This document shows positions 1-8,945 of a stretch of DNA of 28,040 nucleotides, in pieces; position 1 is the stretch's first letter; the number at the start of each line of letters is the position of its first letter. A model generated the notes under the pieces. The model was not told the origin of the DNA and ran no database searches. It saw only the letters and a program-made list of their open reading frames with translations. The stretch covers positions 1-28,040 of the forward strand of contig CAMXWX010000011.1 of NCBI GenBank assembly GCA_947252975.1, written 5' to 3'. Position numbers and translations under genes: made by a program. Origin of the DNA: an uncultured Gardnerella sp. Lineage in GTDB: Bacteria; Actinomycetota; Actinomycetes; Actinomycetales; Bifidobacteriaceae.

Positions 1-31
1 TACGCACTCCGCAATTTGTAGAGGTTTTAAC

Positions 32-62
32 TTGCAATTCGTTCTGGGGGGGGGGGTATATT
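32..62 (+). promoter_or_regulatory. Candidate promoter with poly-G tract in its spacer
   Basis: A -35-like TTGCAA (32-37) and a -10-like TATATT (57-62) flank a spacer that contains eleven consecutive G (46-56). The spacer is 19 bp as written and would be the optimal 17 bp with nine G. Homopolymers in promoter spacers are a known phase-variation device, for example at Neisseria surface-protein genes. If this promoter is used, the message would carry a leader of roughly 280 nt before the surface-protein start at 348. The boxes match consensus only partly, so the promoter call itself is inference. Confidence 0.45.
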
Positions 63-296
63 TGCTAAATGCTTTTGCTTGAGTACTTTAGTAAAGCTGC
101 GCGTTCTGCTGCTTTATTGTTGTGCTCACATGTGGAATTGCATTAAGCGTTGTGTAAATGTTGCGATTGCTAAATGCTAGTTCATGTATTTGAATGCTCT
201 TAGTACTTCTGTACTGGATACGTGTAGTATTCTGCCCAATTTTGGGATTCATGTAAAAGCAGGGTGTTGCTTATGCAATAGCCGAAATTGCCAAAA

Positions 297-320
297 TGGC
301 TAGGATGTACAAACTAGCCA
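297..320 (+). promoter_or_regulatory. Hairpin just upstream of the surface-protein ribosome binding site
   Basis: TGGCTAG (297-303) and CTAGCCA (314-320) are perfectly complementary around a 10-nt loop. The hairpin ends 11 nt before the GAAGGTGAG binding site at 332-340. It could affect translation initiation or mRNA stability. The function is not demonstrated. Confidence 0.35.
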
Positions 321-347
321 AAAATGACAATCGAAGGTGAGTCGATT

Positions 348-3300
348 ATGTTACCTGCAAAGTTTGCTCGTTTCACATCTCGCGTGTGCCGTATTGCGCA
401 GAAGGTTTTTTCTGTGAGCGATACTGACAATGCGAATAGCGTGGCAGATGCGCCTGCTGGTTCTGACTCTACCTATTCAACGCGCCCAGATTCCGATTAC
501 CACAGTGCGCCAATTTATTCGTACTCAAATATGCAAGTAAATTCTTCATCATCTTCTTCCTCATATTCTTCATCATCTGAGAATGATTCATTAGGCTCAT
601 ACGTAGGTAAAACAGCAAGAAAATCGCATATCTTGCAAAACTCGATTCTCGCAATAATTGTCACCTTTGCCACCATAGTAACCATGCTCATAGTGCCGCC
701 GGTAAAAGAAGCAAATGCAACTCAGGCTTGGTGGGATTACGCTGGCAATGGCTACTTTACTGATGGCAACTTCTGGGTTGGCGATGCTGTTCGTGATATC
801 TCTATTACCTATCCGAATATCGAATATAATCAGTGGGATAGTGATTATGGCAAAAGCGGAACTAAGATCAGCTGGGATATTGTTTTCAACCAGGAGTCCA
901 TTGGGTTTGCTTCTGCTTCGTTGAAACAACTTCCTCACGGCAATCAGCCTAAGGATGGTGCGTCTTGGGAAGGTAGACCGCTTTTTATTGTTTTTCTTCC
1001 AAAGGGTCTTAGGGATGGGGATGAAAATCATAAGAGTTCTGTTTACATTACACGAACGAAAACAGTGCGTACTTTTGACAATGGATTACATAAATTTGTA
1101 TTTTCAAATGAAGTAAAACATAATCATCAACGTCCTGCAGAATTTGCTACAGGTAGGAATTACTCTTACGCTGATGGCGATGACGATTTTCAGACTGTTT
1201 GGAATGCAACTTTTGGCAAATATGGCGATAACGCTACTTGCGGCGAATTTAAGAATCAATATGGTTTTTGTGAAATTCGTAAATGGCGAGGTAGTCCGCA
1301 TAATCCAAATGATTCCAGCAATAAGTTTGGTCGCGTGCTAGCCGATTGGGGACAGGCTGATACCACTTATGGATATAAGTGGCACATAGAGGCTTTCGTT
1401 GAGGATGGTGTTAATCCGGAAACATTGCCTATTATCGCTGGTTGGAATTCAAATGGTACTCTTGGCAGTTGGGGAAGTGGTACACGTAACAAGTGGGCTG
1501 CTATGGGTCCATTTGATACTGATGGTGATGGTATTCCTGATTACATTGAGCATCAAGTAAAAATGAATCCGACAAATGGTGATGAGATTTCATACCCTCA
1601 ATACAATAATTCAGATGATAAAAAGTATGGGCAAGATAATATTCCTATTACTACATATCATCGTCCTGTTACAGTGAAACCGTTTGCAAAAACCGGTGAG
1701 TGGGAAGGTAATTCTTCGGAGGGCAGTTTTGAATACGATGGTGGTACGACTACTAATTTGCCTACCAATCTTGGAATAAAATATGAACTTACTAACAAAA
1801 TTCCTAAAGGTGTAAAAGTAGTTAATTCTCCATCTAATATGCCTGAGGGTTCTGTGTATATTGATAGCAGAACTGGTCATGTAACTTATAATCCTAGAAA
1901 AGAAGATAAGGGCAAAGTTCTTGAATTTGGGACAAAAATTACTTATCCTAATCCTTCTAGATACCCGTATAACTGTAAGTATTATGATCGTGGCTCTTTC
2001 GTTACGGAGCAGCACCCAACTAAAATAAAGATCGTTTCACAGGCGTCCTTGTACAACCCTGTTTATACTCCAGTTGATTTGACAGAAAAAACCGGTGATG
2101 ATCAGAGATATGTTACGCCGATTGTTTACACTGCCAAACCACAAAGTGTTAAGGACGCAAGCAAGAAACACTCGGATATTGTTCAAGTTGGACCTCTTCC
2201 GTCAGATGCTACTTTTGAACTGCAACAGTATACGAAAAAATCTGGTAGGAATACTCTAAAGAGCGATTCAGTTCTTGGTTGGTCGCGCATAGAATCTCAA
2301 GATAAAAATAATGGGCAAGTACGTTTTTATTCAAACAAATGGAGGGATCCTGGAGATTCTGGGAAGTACCGTACTCCTGTAGTAGTTCACTATGCGGATG
2401 GTTCTAGTTCTACTGATGACGATGCAGGTAATGCTGATGCAAATGGAGATTTTAATAAGAGCGTAGTGTATGCTTCGGTTAATCTTAAGCGTCCAAATCC
2501 TAAAGATTCTGAGCTGAAGTTGAATATTCATAACGGTTATGCAGGATCTAATTTAGGAGATAATGGTTCTGTCACTATTACTGTTAACGATCCACTCAAA
2601 CCAAGTATTTGGATTGATTCGTGGGCTCAGTATCAAATTGGTCAAATATCGTTAAAGTCACTCTGTTGGAAGGAAACAACGCAAAAAGGTGGGAAAGTAG
2701 AAAAGTCAGACTATACCTTTAGTGACCTGTCCAAGGAGTATAACGATAATACTTTTAATGGTTTGACTTTTAAGCAGACTGAAAAATGGCCTCACGCTGA
2801 TGATAAGGAGCAGGAATCTTGCTTCACTAATGGAACGTGCAATAATTCAAAGTTGTATGATGGTGACGCTTTTACTATTGAACGTTCGCGTGGTGAGATT
2901 TCTGGCATGCCTAATAAGGGCGGTAAGTACGTTTGCCGCGTGTTTGCTTTGAGAGATGGAAGCCAAGCAAAAACTGATTTTGATAATGCTGCCAAAGCAA
3001 AAAAACATGACTTTACTCTGAATAATAATACTAGAAAATACGACTGGCAGTCTAAGACAGTAACTTTTGTTGCGCATTCTTTGGCTCACAAATATAATCC
3101 TCAATACGATAAGGTATATGTGCAGGCTGGTGGTAAGTCTAAAGAATCGGCTGCTCCAGTAAGCCATTCTGGTGCTAACGGCGTGAAAGCTAATGACAAG
3201 AGTCAACAGGAGCTTGTGCAGAATGGTACTAGGTTGCCAAAAGGCACTTGGTTTGAGCTAAAAGAGTATCCTAAGGATAGTAAACATGTTCTTACATGGT

Positions 3301-6300
3301 ATAAATTTGTCAATAAGCAAAGTAACAAGAAATCAGGCAAGGATGAGCCTGAAGATAGTACTACTGACGCTAGATATGGCAAAGTTACTTTTTCTCCAGA
3401 AAAAACTGTAACGCTTGGTGAATATTTTGCTCCTGTAATTGTGCATTATCCAGATGGTTCCACTTCTGAAGATCCGGATTCTGGTAATCTTGGCAAGCCT
3501 GTGTATGCGCCTGTAGAGGTAACTAGTCAACCAATCCAAAAAAATGATTTAAAACTCAATGTTTATTCGCAATATGGCGGAAGACGAATTGAAGACAATG
3601 ATAACAATGGTATGCGTTTCCATAAAGATGAAGTGTTAGGCGACGCTACTGGTAACACTAAGCCAATGTTCTTTGACTCATGGTCAAGTGCTAAGCAAGG
3701 AAAAATTTATCAGCGCATGCTTTGCTATAAAAAGAATCCACAAACTGGTAAACCTGAAAGCTATGAGATTGATGGTATTAATGGTCTGACACTTGCCGGT
3801 CGAAAAGGTAATACTACAAGCGGTGAATTTATTGATAAACAACCATCACAATGGACAAGAGCTACTGAAAAGAATAAGGATGAATGTACGGTTCATGGTA
3901 AAAACTGCAACCGTAACCTTTACTTATACGGTGATGAGCATGATACCGTAGAGCGCACTTGGGGTTGGTTACATGGCAAAGTTAAGGAAAATGGCGACTT
4001 TGTGTGCACTGTGTACGCTATTAAAGACCTTGAGGGTAAAAATGGTAAGAAGGGTGGTTTACAAACTAAGTTTAATAGTGCTGTAGAAGGTTTTGTAAAG
4101 AATCCGGGTAATCGCAAGTTTGAAGATGTTATTAAATCAGTCTTAACAGATAAGCTGGGTAGTGAAGATAGTCCTCAAGAAGCCACTCAAAGGCATATCG
4201 ATTGGGATTCGGTAACCTTCCCAATTCATGTGCATAGTGATGCTCACTACTACAACCCAGAGTATAAGACTATTAGCATGGAGGCTGGTACCAAACAAGC
4301 CACTGAGGTGCCTAAGAGCAAGAAGACTGCCAACGATGTTAATACGTCGCAAGACGATGTGCGTGAAGGTGATCTACCGGACGGAACTTGGTTTAAGTTT
4401 AAGAAACCTTTAAGCTACACATTCTTTGAGGATGATCAAGATAATAAAGCTGACTCTGGTAATTCAGCTAAGAATGGCACGGGTCAGTTTGGTAAGGTTA
4501 CGTTCCGACCGCACAAGTGGTTCCCTGTTGGTTCTGACAAAGTGCAGGTTATTGTGTACTATCCGGACGGTTCTACTTCTGAAGATCCGGATTCTGGTAA
4601 TCTTGGTAAACCTATTTATGCGAAGGTAGACATTACGCGATCGCATGATGAGGATGCTGGTAATTTACGGCTGAATGTTGGCGATCGTGAAGGTAGCGGC
4701 GACTGGAATGATACTACCATCAAACTCACTAAGGGCGAGGAACTTAGTATTTCTAAAAAGACGACCCGTTGGCTTGATTCATGGTCCAAGTATAAGCCTG
4801 GAAAAATCAATTTGCGCACAATTTGCAATAAGATTAATTCAGACGGCACTAAGTCTCACTACCAGTCGGGCGGTATTGCTGGTATTAAGATGCAAGATGT
4901 AAAGATTTGGGATCATACTGAAGATGCGTCAGCGCAGAAAGCTTGCGAGAAGGATGCAAGTCAGTGCCACCCTGATAGGCAGCTATACGACGATTACATT
5001 GCAAATGGTAACTCAAAAGATACCACTGAGCGTACTCGTGGGTGGATTAAAGGCAAGGCTAACGAATCCGGCGACTACGAGTGCGTAGTTTACGCGATTA
5101 AAGCAAAACAGTTTAAGACAGACAATAACGATTTGCTTGCTAGATTCGATGCAGCTGTTGGCACACTTAACAAAGATGCAAGTAAGAATAACACTGATCC
5201 TTTGAAAGACTTCAAGTGGAAGCTTGATGGTAATAACGGCAACAAAAACGCGGTTAAAGGTGTTGACTACGAGTATCGCGCAATACCAATCCACATTCAC
5301 AACGACAACCACTTCTACAACCCGAAGTATGTTGATGTGAGCGTTACGGCTGGTCAAAAGGTTGAGAATGCTGTGCCGCAAAGCGTTAAGAGTGCTAACG
5401 GTGCGGATAAATACCAGGATGCTGTGAAGGCTGGTGCGCTTCCGGACGGAACTTGGTTTGAGTTTAAGGATGCTACTCACGGATTTGAAGTAAACAATGA
5501 CGGCACTGCTGGAAACAAGGTGTCTTTAGACTGGTCGTATTGGGCTTCTGGCAACGCCGCAGATAACACCGGTGAGCAGAGCAATAAGCCTGACAATCCT
5601 TCCAAGCAAAAGAATGGCAAGCACAGTTCCAAGGATGACGGCACGCGTTACGGCAAAGTGACCTTCCACCCAGATCAAGCTGTTGCTCCTAAAGCGTACT
5701 TGAAAGAGATTATCATCCATTACCCGGATGGCTCCACTTCGGACGACCCGGATTCTGGAAACAACGGTAAGCCTGTGTATGCGAAAGTTACGGTTGGAGG
5801 TCTCAGTGGAGCTGACAAGGATCTTAAGATGACATTGCTAAGATCCCAAGACGCTGATCCTGTTCATGACACGCTTGGTGGTGCTAATTCTCTTACCGTT
5901 ATGAGCGGAACGAGCCTTATTAAGAATCCGTATGTGCTCGCGTGGAGCTTGAAAGATCGTAGCAATATTTCATTGCGCATGATGTGCACTAAGCAAGGCG
6001 AGCAAAAGTGGAGTAGCGGGCTTGACGATACGCTCAATATGCACCTTAATCAGAATTATGGCGAAAGTGTAAAGCCGTGGGCTTTTGCAAGTGCTGAGCA
6101 GCGAAAGTCTTGCAGTCAAGATAGTAAGAACTGCATGGCTAACTTGCTGTATGGCTTTACGAAGAATGATAAAGATCCGAACAGCATAGAAAACGCTGTG
6201 TCTCGCAGTGAAGACGATATTGCTGGCGTACCTCAAAAGGCTGGAAATTACACGTGCGCTGTGTTTGCGTTGAAGCCGAATGCGCTGACGGTGTTTAATA

Positions 6301-6701
6301 ACACTGTTGATGCTGGGCTTAGTGCTGATAAAAAGTATTCGTCTACAAATATGCAAGCAGCTCAGCTTACCGGCGTAACCGTTGGAAAAGACTGGAACAG
6401 AATTGCTGTTAATGTGACCGTGATCGATCCGCCTAAATTCTCGCTGCCGAAGACGGGCGGAGAAGACTGCGTGAATTGGAACATGCTGATGAGCGTGGTG
6501 TGCGTGCTTGGCACGGGCGCTATGGCGGCTGGGTTCTTCCTTGAACAGACCAAGTGGGGGCGCGCGATGCTGGAGGCGTTGCTGCGTAAGGCGTTGTTGC
6601 GCGAGACACTGATGCGCAATGTGAAAATTAAAGCTTTTATCCGCAAAACTGCCAAAAAGCTTCGCGCTTTAAGGCGACGTAGCGAAAGGTGGCGATGCTG
6701 A
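348..6701 (+). CDS. Giant LPKTG cell-wall-anchored surface protein with four Rib-like modules
   Basis: This is probably the large adhesin or tip subunit of the pilus locus, exported and anchored by sortase. I chose ATG 348 because GAAGGTGAG lies 7 nt upstream; the ATG at 324 has no binding site. The protein has 2117 residues. Residues 1-93 are a long pre-signal region with a Ser run coded by TCW-type triplets (~542-580). A hydrophobic export segment covers about 94-116, with possible cleavage after Ala-Asn-Ala at 122-124. A calcium-loop-like DTDGDGIPD starts at residue 390. Four repeats of ~340-390 residues begin near nucleotides 2050, 3090, 4245 and 5310. Each has a YNPxY start, LPDGTWFEFK-like and (H/Y)YPDGSTSEDPDSGN motifs typical of Rib/alpha-type domains, then a segment with four conserved Cys. 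LPKTG is at 2033-2037, followed by a membrane segment and an unusually long cationic tail of about 55 residues. Adhesive function is inferred. Confidence 0.88.
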   Translation: MLPAKFARFTSRVCRIAQKVFSVSDTDNANSVADAPAGSDSTYSTRPDSDYHSAPIYSYSNMQVNSSSSSSSYSSSSENDSLGSYVGKTARKSHILQNSILAIIVTFATIVTMLIVPPVKEANATQAWWDYAGNGYFTDGNFWVGDAVRDISITYPNIEYNQWDSDYGKSGTKISWDIVFNQESIGFASASLKQLPHGNQPKDGASWEGRPLFIVFLPKGLRDGDENHKSSVYITRTKTVRTFDNGLHKFVFSNEVKHNHQRPAEFATGRNYSYADGDDDFQTVWNATFGKYGDNATCGEFKNQYGFCEIRKWRGSPHNPNDSSNKFGRVLADWGQADTTYGYKWHIEAFVEDGVNPETLPIIAGWNSNGTLGSWGSGTRNKWAAMGPFDTDGDGIPDYIEHQVKMNPTNGDEISYPQYNNSDDKKYGQDNIPITTYHRPVTVKPFAKTGEWEGNSSEGSFEYDGGTTTNLPTNLGIKYELTNKIPKGVKVVNSPSNMPEGSVYIDSRTGHVTYNPRKEDKGKVLEFGTKITYPNPSRYPYNCKYYDRGSFVTEQHPTKIKIVSQASLYNPVYTPVDLTEKTGDDQRYVTPIVYTAKPQSVKDASKKHSDIVQVGPLPSDATFELQQYTKKSGRNTLKSDSVLGWSRIESQDKNNGQVRFYSNKWRDPGDSGKYRTPVVVHYADGSSSTDDDAGNADANGDFNKSVVYASVNLKRPNPKDSELKLNIHNGYAGSNLGDNGSVTITVNDPLKPSIWIDSWAQYQIGQISLKSLCWKETTQKGGKVEKSDYTFSDLSKEYNDNTFNGLTFKQTEKWPHADDKEQESCFTNGTCNNSKLYDGDAFTIERSRGEISGMPNKGGKYVCRVFALRDGSQAKTDFDNAAKAKKHDFTLNNNTRKYDWQSKTVTFVAHSLAHKYNPQYDKVYVQAGGKSKESAAPVSHSGANGVKANDKSQQELVQNGTRLPKGTWFELKEYPKDSKHVLTWYKFVNKQSNKKSGKDEPEDSTTDARYGKVTFSPEKTVTLGEYFAPVIVHYPDGSTSEDPDSGNLGKPVYAPVEVTSQPIQKNDLKLNVYSQYGGRRIEDNDNNGMRFHKDEVLGDATGNTKPMFFDSWSSAKQGKIYQRMLCYKKNPQTGKPESYEIDGINGLTLAGRKGNTTSGEFIDKQPSQWTRATEKNKDECTVHGKNCNRNLYLYGDEHDTVERTWGWLHGKVKENGDFVCTVYAIKDLEGKNGKKGGLQTKFNSAVEGFVKNPGNRKFEDVIKSVLTDKLGSEDSPQEATQRHIDWDSVTFPIHVHSDAHYYNPEYKTISMEAGTKQATEVPKSKKTANDVNTSQDDVREGDLPDGTWFKFKKPLSYTFFEDDQDNKADSGNSAKNGTGQFGKVTFRPHKWFPVGSDKVQVIVYYPDGSTSEDPDSGNLGKPIYAKVDITRSHDEDAGNLRLNVGDREGSGDWNDTTIKLTKGEELSISKKTTRWLDSWSKYKPGKINLRTICNKINSDGTKSHYQSGGIAGIKMQDVKIWDHTEDASAQKACEKDASQCHPDRQLYDDYIANGNSKDTTERTRGWIKGKANESGDYECVVYAIKAKQFKTDNNDLLARFDAAVGTLNKDASKNNTDPLKDFKWKLDGNNGNKNAVKGVDYEYRAIPIHIHNDNHFYNPKYVDVSVTAGQKVENAVPQSVKSANGADKYQDAVKAGALPDGTWFEFKDATHGFEVNNDGTAGNKVSLDWSYWASGNAADNTGEQSNKPDNPSKQKNGKHSSKDDGTRYGKVTFHPDQAVAPKAYLKEIIIHYPDGSTSDDPDSGNNGKPVYAKVTVGGLSGADKDLKMTLLRSQDADPVHDTLGGANSLTVMSGTSLIKNPYVLAWSLKDRSNISLRMMCTKQGEQKWSSGLDDTLNMHLNQNYGESVKPWAFASAEQRKSCSQDSKNCMANLLYGFTKNDKDPNSIENAVSRSEDDIAGVPQKAGNYTCAVFALKPNALTVFNNTVDAGLSADKKYSSTNMQAAQLTGVTVGKDWNRIAVNVTVIDPPKFSLPKTGGEDCVNWNMLMSVVCVLGTGAMAAGFFLEQTKWGRAMLEALLRKALLRETLMRNVKIKAFIRKTAKKLRALRRRSERWRC
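6659..6692 (+). repeat. Degenerate hairpin resembling the first stem of the three-hairpin element
   Basis: The 3' end of the surface-protein gene contains a CTTCGC / GCGAAAG stem around a GCTTTAAGGCGACGTA-like loop. It resembles the first hairpin of the copies at 10069 and 12207, with a shared CGTAGCG(CG)AAA(A)GG stretch. It encodes the last cationic residues of the protein. The similarity is partial and could be coincidental. Confidence 0.3.
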
Positions 6702-6956
6702 TGAAAATTTTCTGCAGCTTAAAAACTGCAGTGTCAACGTTCCATATGTCGGCAATGGCGTTACGTAGTTGCGTTACATAGTAACGACAATTATGCCGAA
6801 GCATGGTTCGGATTTAATCTTGCTGCGCGCGGCGCAAATCGTAGCCGCCGATAGAGTTCATGCGGCTTTGCGATGACTCCGCCGACCGTGCGCAACACAA
6901 AACATAACACATATCTCTCAAAGTGTTCGCAAGAACAAAACAAACAAGGAGAAATT

Positions 6957-8702
6957 ATGAATAAGATAACAAAGCAGTGCGTGGCCGCGGTGGCCTCGCT
7001 CGCGATGGCTGGCACGCTGTGCGTTGCTGGCGCCGTGGTTGCTGGCAGCTCCGCTTGGGCGGCTGATACTCCAGAAAAGGCTCCATGGGACCTTGGTAAT
7101 ACTGCTGCCCAGAAAAAAGGCACCATTACCATCACCAAGTACAAGTATGCACTGAAAGCTGATGGGAGTCAGGAAAAGAAAGACAAAGTTGCTGGTGCAG
7201 AATTCACCGTTAAAAAGGTAACTAAGATTAATAATCAAGATATTGATCTTACACAGTACGACGACTGGATGAAGGTTGCTGGAATCGTTGAAAAAGTGAA
7301 CAGCGGCAAAGAGTCTGAGGCTAATCTCACTCTTGAAAATCCTGGTACAAAGAAAGAAACTGGTAGTGGCGAAACTGGCACTGTCAAAGGCGAAGCAAAG
7401 TTCGAGAACCTTGCTATCGGCCTTTACAAGGTTGAAGAAACCAAGGCTGCGCCTGGATATGCTGTTCTTTCTAAGCCATTCTTCATGACTATTCCGCAAG
7501 TTACTCGCGAGAAGAGCAGCAAGGATAACACTTACACATACAATGTAAACGTAGAGCCAAAGAACAAGTCCACTAAGGATGCTATCCAGAAGAAGGTTGA
7601 CACCACTGGCACTGTTGGCGCTGGCGATGAGATTCCATACACCATTACTACGGATGTTACTACAACAAGTGAAACCAGCCCTGAAAATTACACCAAGGAA
7701 GATTTGCAAGGCTTTGCTGTGTGGGATGATGCGTTAACTAACGCGTATGATGGTGTGACTGGTGATTTAACGACCGAAAATGCTAAGGCGTTGGTTAAGG
7801 AAGTCAAGATTGGCAGTACTACGATTGATTCAAGTAAATACACGGTTAGTGTTAAAAAGTATGAAGCTTCTAAAGCAAATGGTCCAGAAAATGGACGTGT
7901 TCGCATTAAGGTAACGTTTACTGACGGTGGTCTTGATGACATTGCTACAGACATCAAGACTGCTTATAAAACGGACAAAACTAAGCTTCCAAAGGTAAGC
8001 GTTAAGCTTGTGTTCAAGCTTGCTGCAAATGCTCCTACTGACAATACTGGCTTCTACAACAAGTACGGATATCAGCCAGGCCACGGCAAGAATGGTACGA
8101 CTCCAGACCCAGTTAATCCTCCAAACCCTGATCCAGACACAAAGGTAACGCTTGTTAAGTTCCAGATTAAGAAGGTTGATGGAACCGATACTTCTAAGGT
8201 GCTTAAGGATGCTAAGTTTGCTGTCTTTGCTAAGAAGGCTGATGCAGATAGTTGCGCAGCGGATAAGACTCGTGCTGAGTCTAACTGCAAGAACAAGGCT
8301 ACTAAGGGCTATACAACTGGTACCACTATTGCTAATGGCCTTGCAGGCGCAACAAATGGCACTGCTGACACTGGTTTGACTGATGCTTTTGAAGTTAAGG
8401 CTGGAGAGAAGTTCTACATTGTGGAAACCGATGCTCCAGAAGGCTTTGCTTTGTCTCCAAAGGTTGAGGAAGTTATTGCAAATAATAGTGGTGAAGGTTA
8501 TAACACTAAGACCTCTACATTTGTTTATGAATTCAAGGATCTTCCAAACGGTGGCGAAGGTAACAAGCGCTGGTTTAACCTTCCAGAAACTGGTGCTGCT
8601 GGCGTGATTATCTTTGCGCTTATTGGCCTCGGTCTTGTTGGCTCTGGTATGTTCGTATTCCTTAAGAATCGCAAGAAGGAAGAAGAGCAGCAGGCTGCGT
8701 GA
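6957..8702 (+). CDS. LPETG major pilin (SpaA/FimA-type fimbrial subunit)
   Basis: This is the shaft subunit of a sortase-polymerised pilus. AAGGAG at 6946-6951 precedes ATG 6957, giving 581 residues. A Sec signal peptide has a hydrophobic core at ~9-28 and probable cleavage after Ala-Trp-Ala. The pilin-like motif VEPKN is at 199-203, so Lys202 is the likely linkage lysine that the sortase joins to the Thr of the next subunit. A GLYKVEET...APGYA segment (start of a SpaA/Cna-B-type isopeptide domain) lies before it. A second Cna-B-like domain near the C-terminus has KFQIKKVDG and FYIVETDAPEGFALS, the latter carrying the E-box-like glutamate. LPETG is at 542-546, followed by a membrane segment and a charged tail. 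It lies between the large surface protein and the class C sortase, the usual order of bifidobacterial pilus clusters. Whether 6702-6956 has its own promoter is not clear. Confidence 0.92.
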   Translation: MNKITKQCVAAVASLAMAGTLCVAGAVVAGSSAWAADTPEKAPWDLGNTAAQKKGTITITKYKYALKADGSQEKKDKVAGAEFTVKKVTKINNQDIDLTQYDDWMKVAGIVEKVNSGKESEANLTLENPGTKKETGSGETGTVKGEAKFENLAIGLYKVEETKAAPGYAVLSKPFFMTIPQVTREKSSKDNTYTYNVNVEPKNKSTKDAIQKKVDTTGTVGAGDEIPYTITTDVTTTSETSPENYTKEDLQGFAVWDDALTNAYDGVTGDLTTENAKALVKEVKIGSTTIDSSKYTVSVKKYEASKANGPENGRVRIKVTFTDGGLDDIATDIKTAYKTDKTKLPKVSVKLVFKLAANAPTDNTGFYNKYGYQPGHGKNGTTPDPVNPPNPDPDTKVTLVKFQIKKVDGTDTSKVLKDAKFAVFAKKADADSCAADKTRAESNCKNKATKGYTTGTTIANGLAGATNGTADTGLTDAFEVKAGEKFYIVETDAPEGFALSPKVEEVIANNSGEGYNTKTSTFVYEFKDLPNGGEGNKRWFNLPETGAAGVIIFALIGLGLVGSGMFVFLKNRKKEEEQQAA

Positions 8703-8755
8703 TTGTGTGTGATTAGCCAACGCTGGATTAGGTGGCGTTTGGTTTAATCATGCAA

Positions 8756-8864
8756 AAGATTTAGGCACTTTGTACCAGAAGACACGCTGCAGCGCTTAAA
8801 ACAAAATGCGTTGAGCATTTTGTTTCTACGCTGGCGTGTTCTGGTACAAAGTGCTCTAATCTTT
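8756..8864. repeat. Long nested inverted repeat between pilin and sortase genes
   Basis: The outer arms contain GCACTTTGTACCAGAA on the left and TTCTGGTACAAAGTGC on the right, extended by CACGC/GCGTG inside and by AAGATTTAG/CTCTAATCTT-like sequence outside. A second inner hairpin, AAACAAAATGC / GCATTTTGTTT, sits within the loop. As RNA it would be a very stable ~105-nt structure. It could attenuate or process the transcript so that less sortase than pilin is made. It carries the same TTTGTAC/GTACAAA core as other intergenic palindromes in this window. Confidence 0.7.
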
Positions 8865-8910
8865 CCCGAGTTTGTACGTGATTTGGGTCAAATTTGGTAC
8901 AAAGTGCGGA
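8865..8910. repeat. TTTGTAC-type intergenic palindrome
   Basis: GAGTTTGTACGTGATTTGGG continues to a right arm TTTGGTACAAAGTGCGG. The TTTGTAC / GTACAAA arms flank the GATTTGGG..ATTTGG interior shared with copies at 18881, 18935, 11307 and 25831. It directly abuts the longer inverted repeat and ends ~25 bp before the sortase ribosome binding site. Confidence 0.6.
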
Positions 8911-8945
8911 GTTATTTAATTCAATAGCTTGAGCTTGGAGGAGTT

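Larger units (their letters stand above)
1..347. other. Non-coding region upstream of the large surface protein
   Basis: I see no complete gene here. The stretch holds an 11-G homopolymer (46-56), a 12-bp direct repeat TTGCTAAATGCT at 62-73 and 167-178, a 12-bp palindrome CCCAATTTTGGG at 235-246, and a short hairpin at 297-320. Frames running in from the left edge could be the tail of an upstream gene, but they stop by about position 82. The frame of the following surface protein is closed by TAG at 315-317, so the G tract cannot lie inside that reading frame. Confidence 0.7.

Noticed and set aside
324..347. ATG 324 as start of the large surface protein
   Set aside because: It has no ribosome binding site, while ATG 348 is preceded by GAAGGTGAG at proper spacing.
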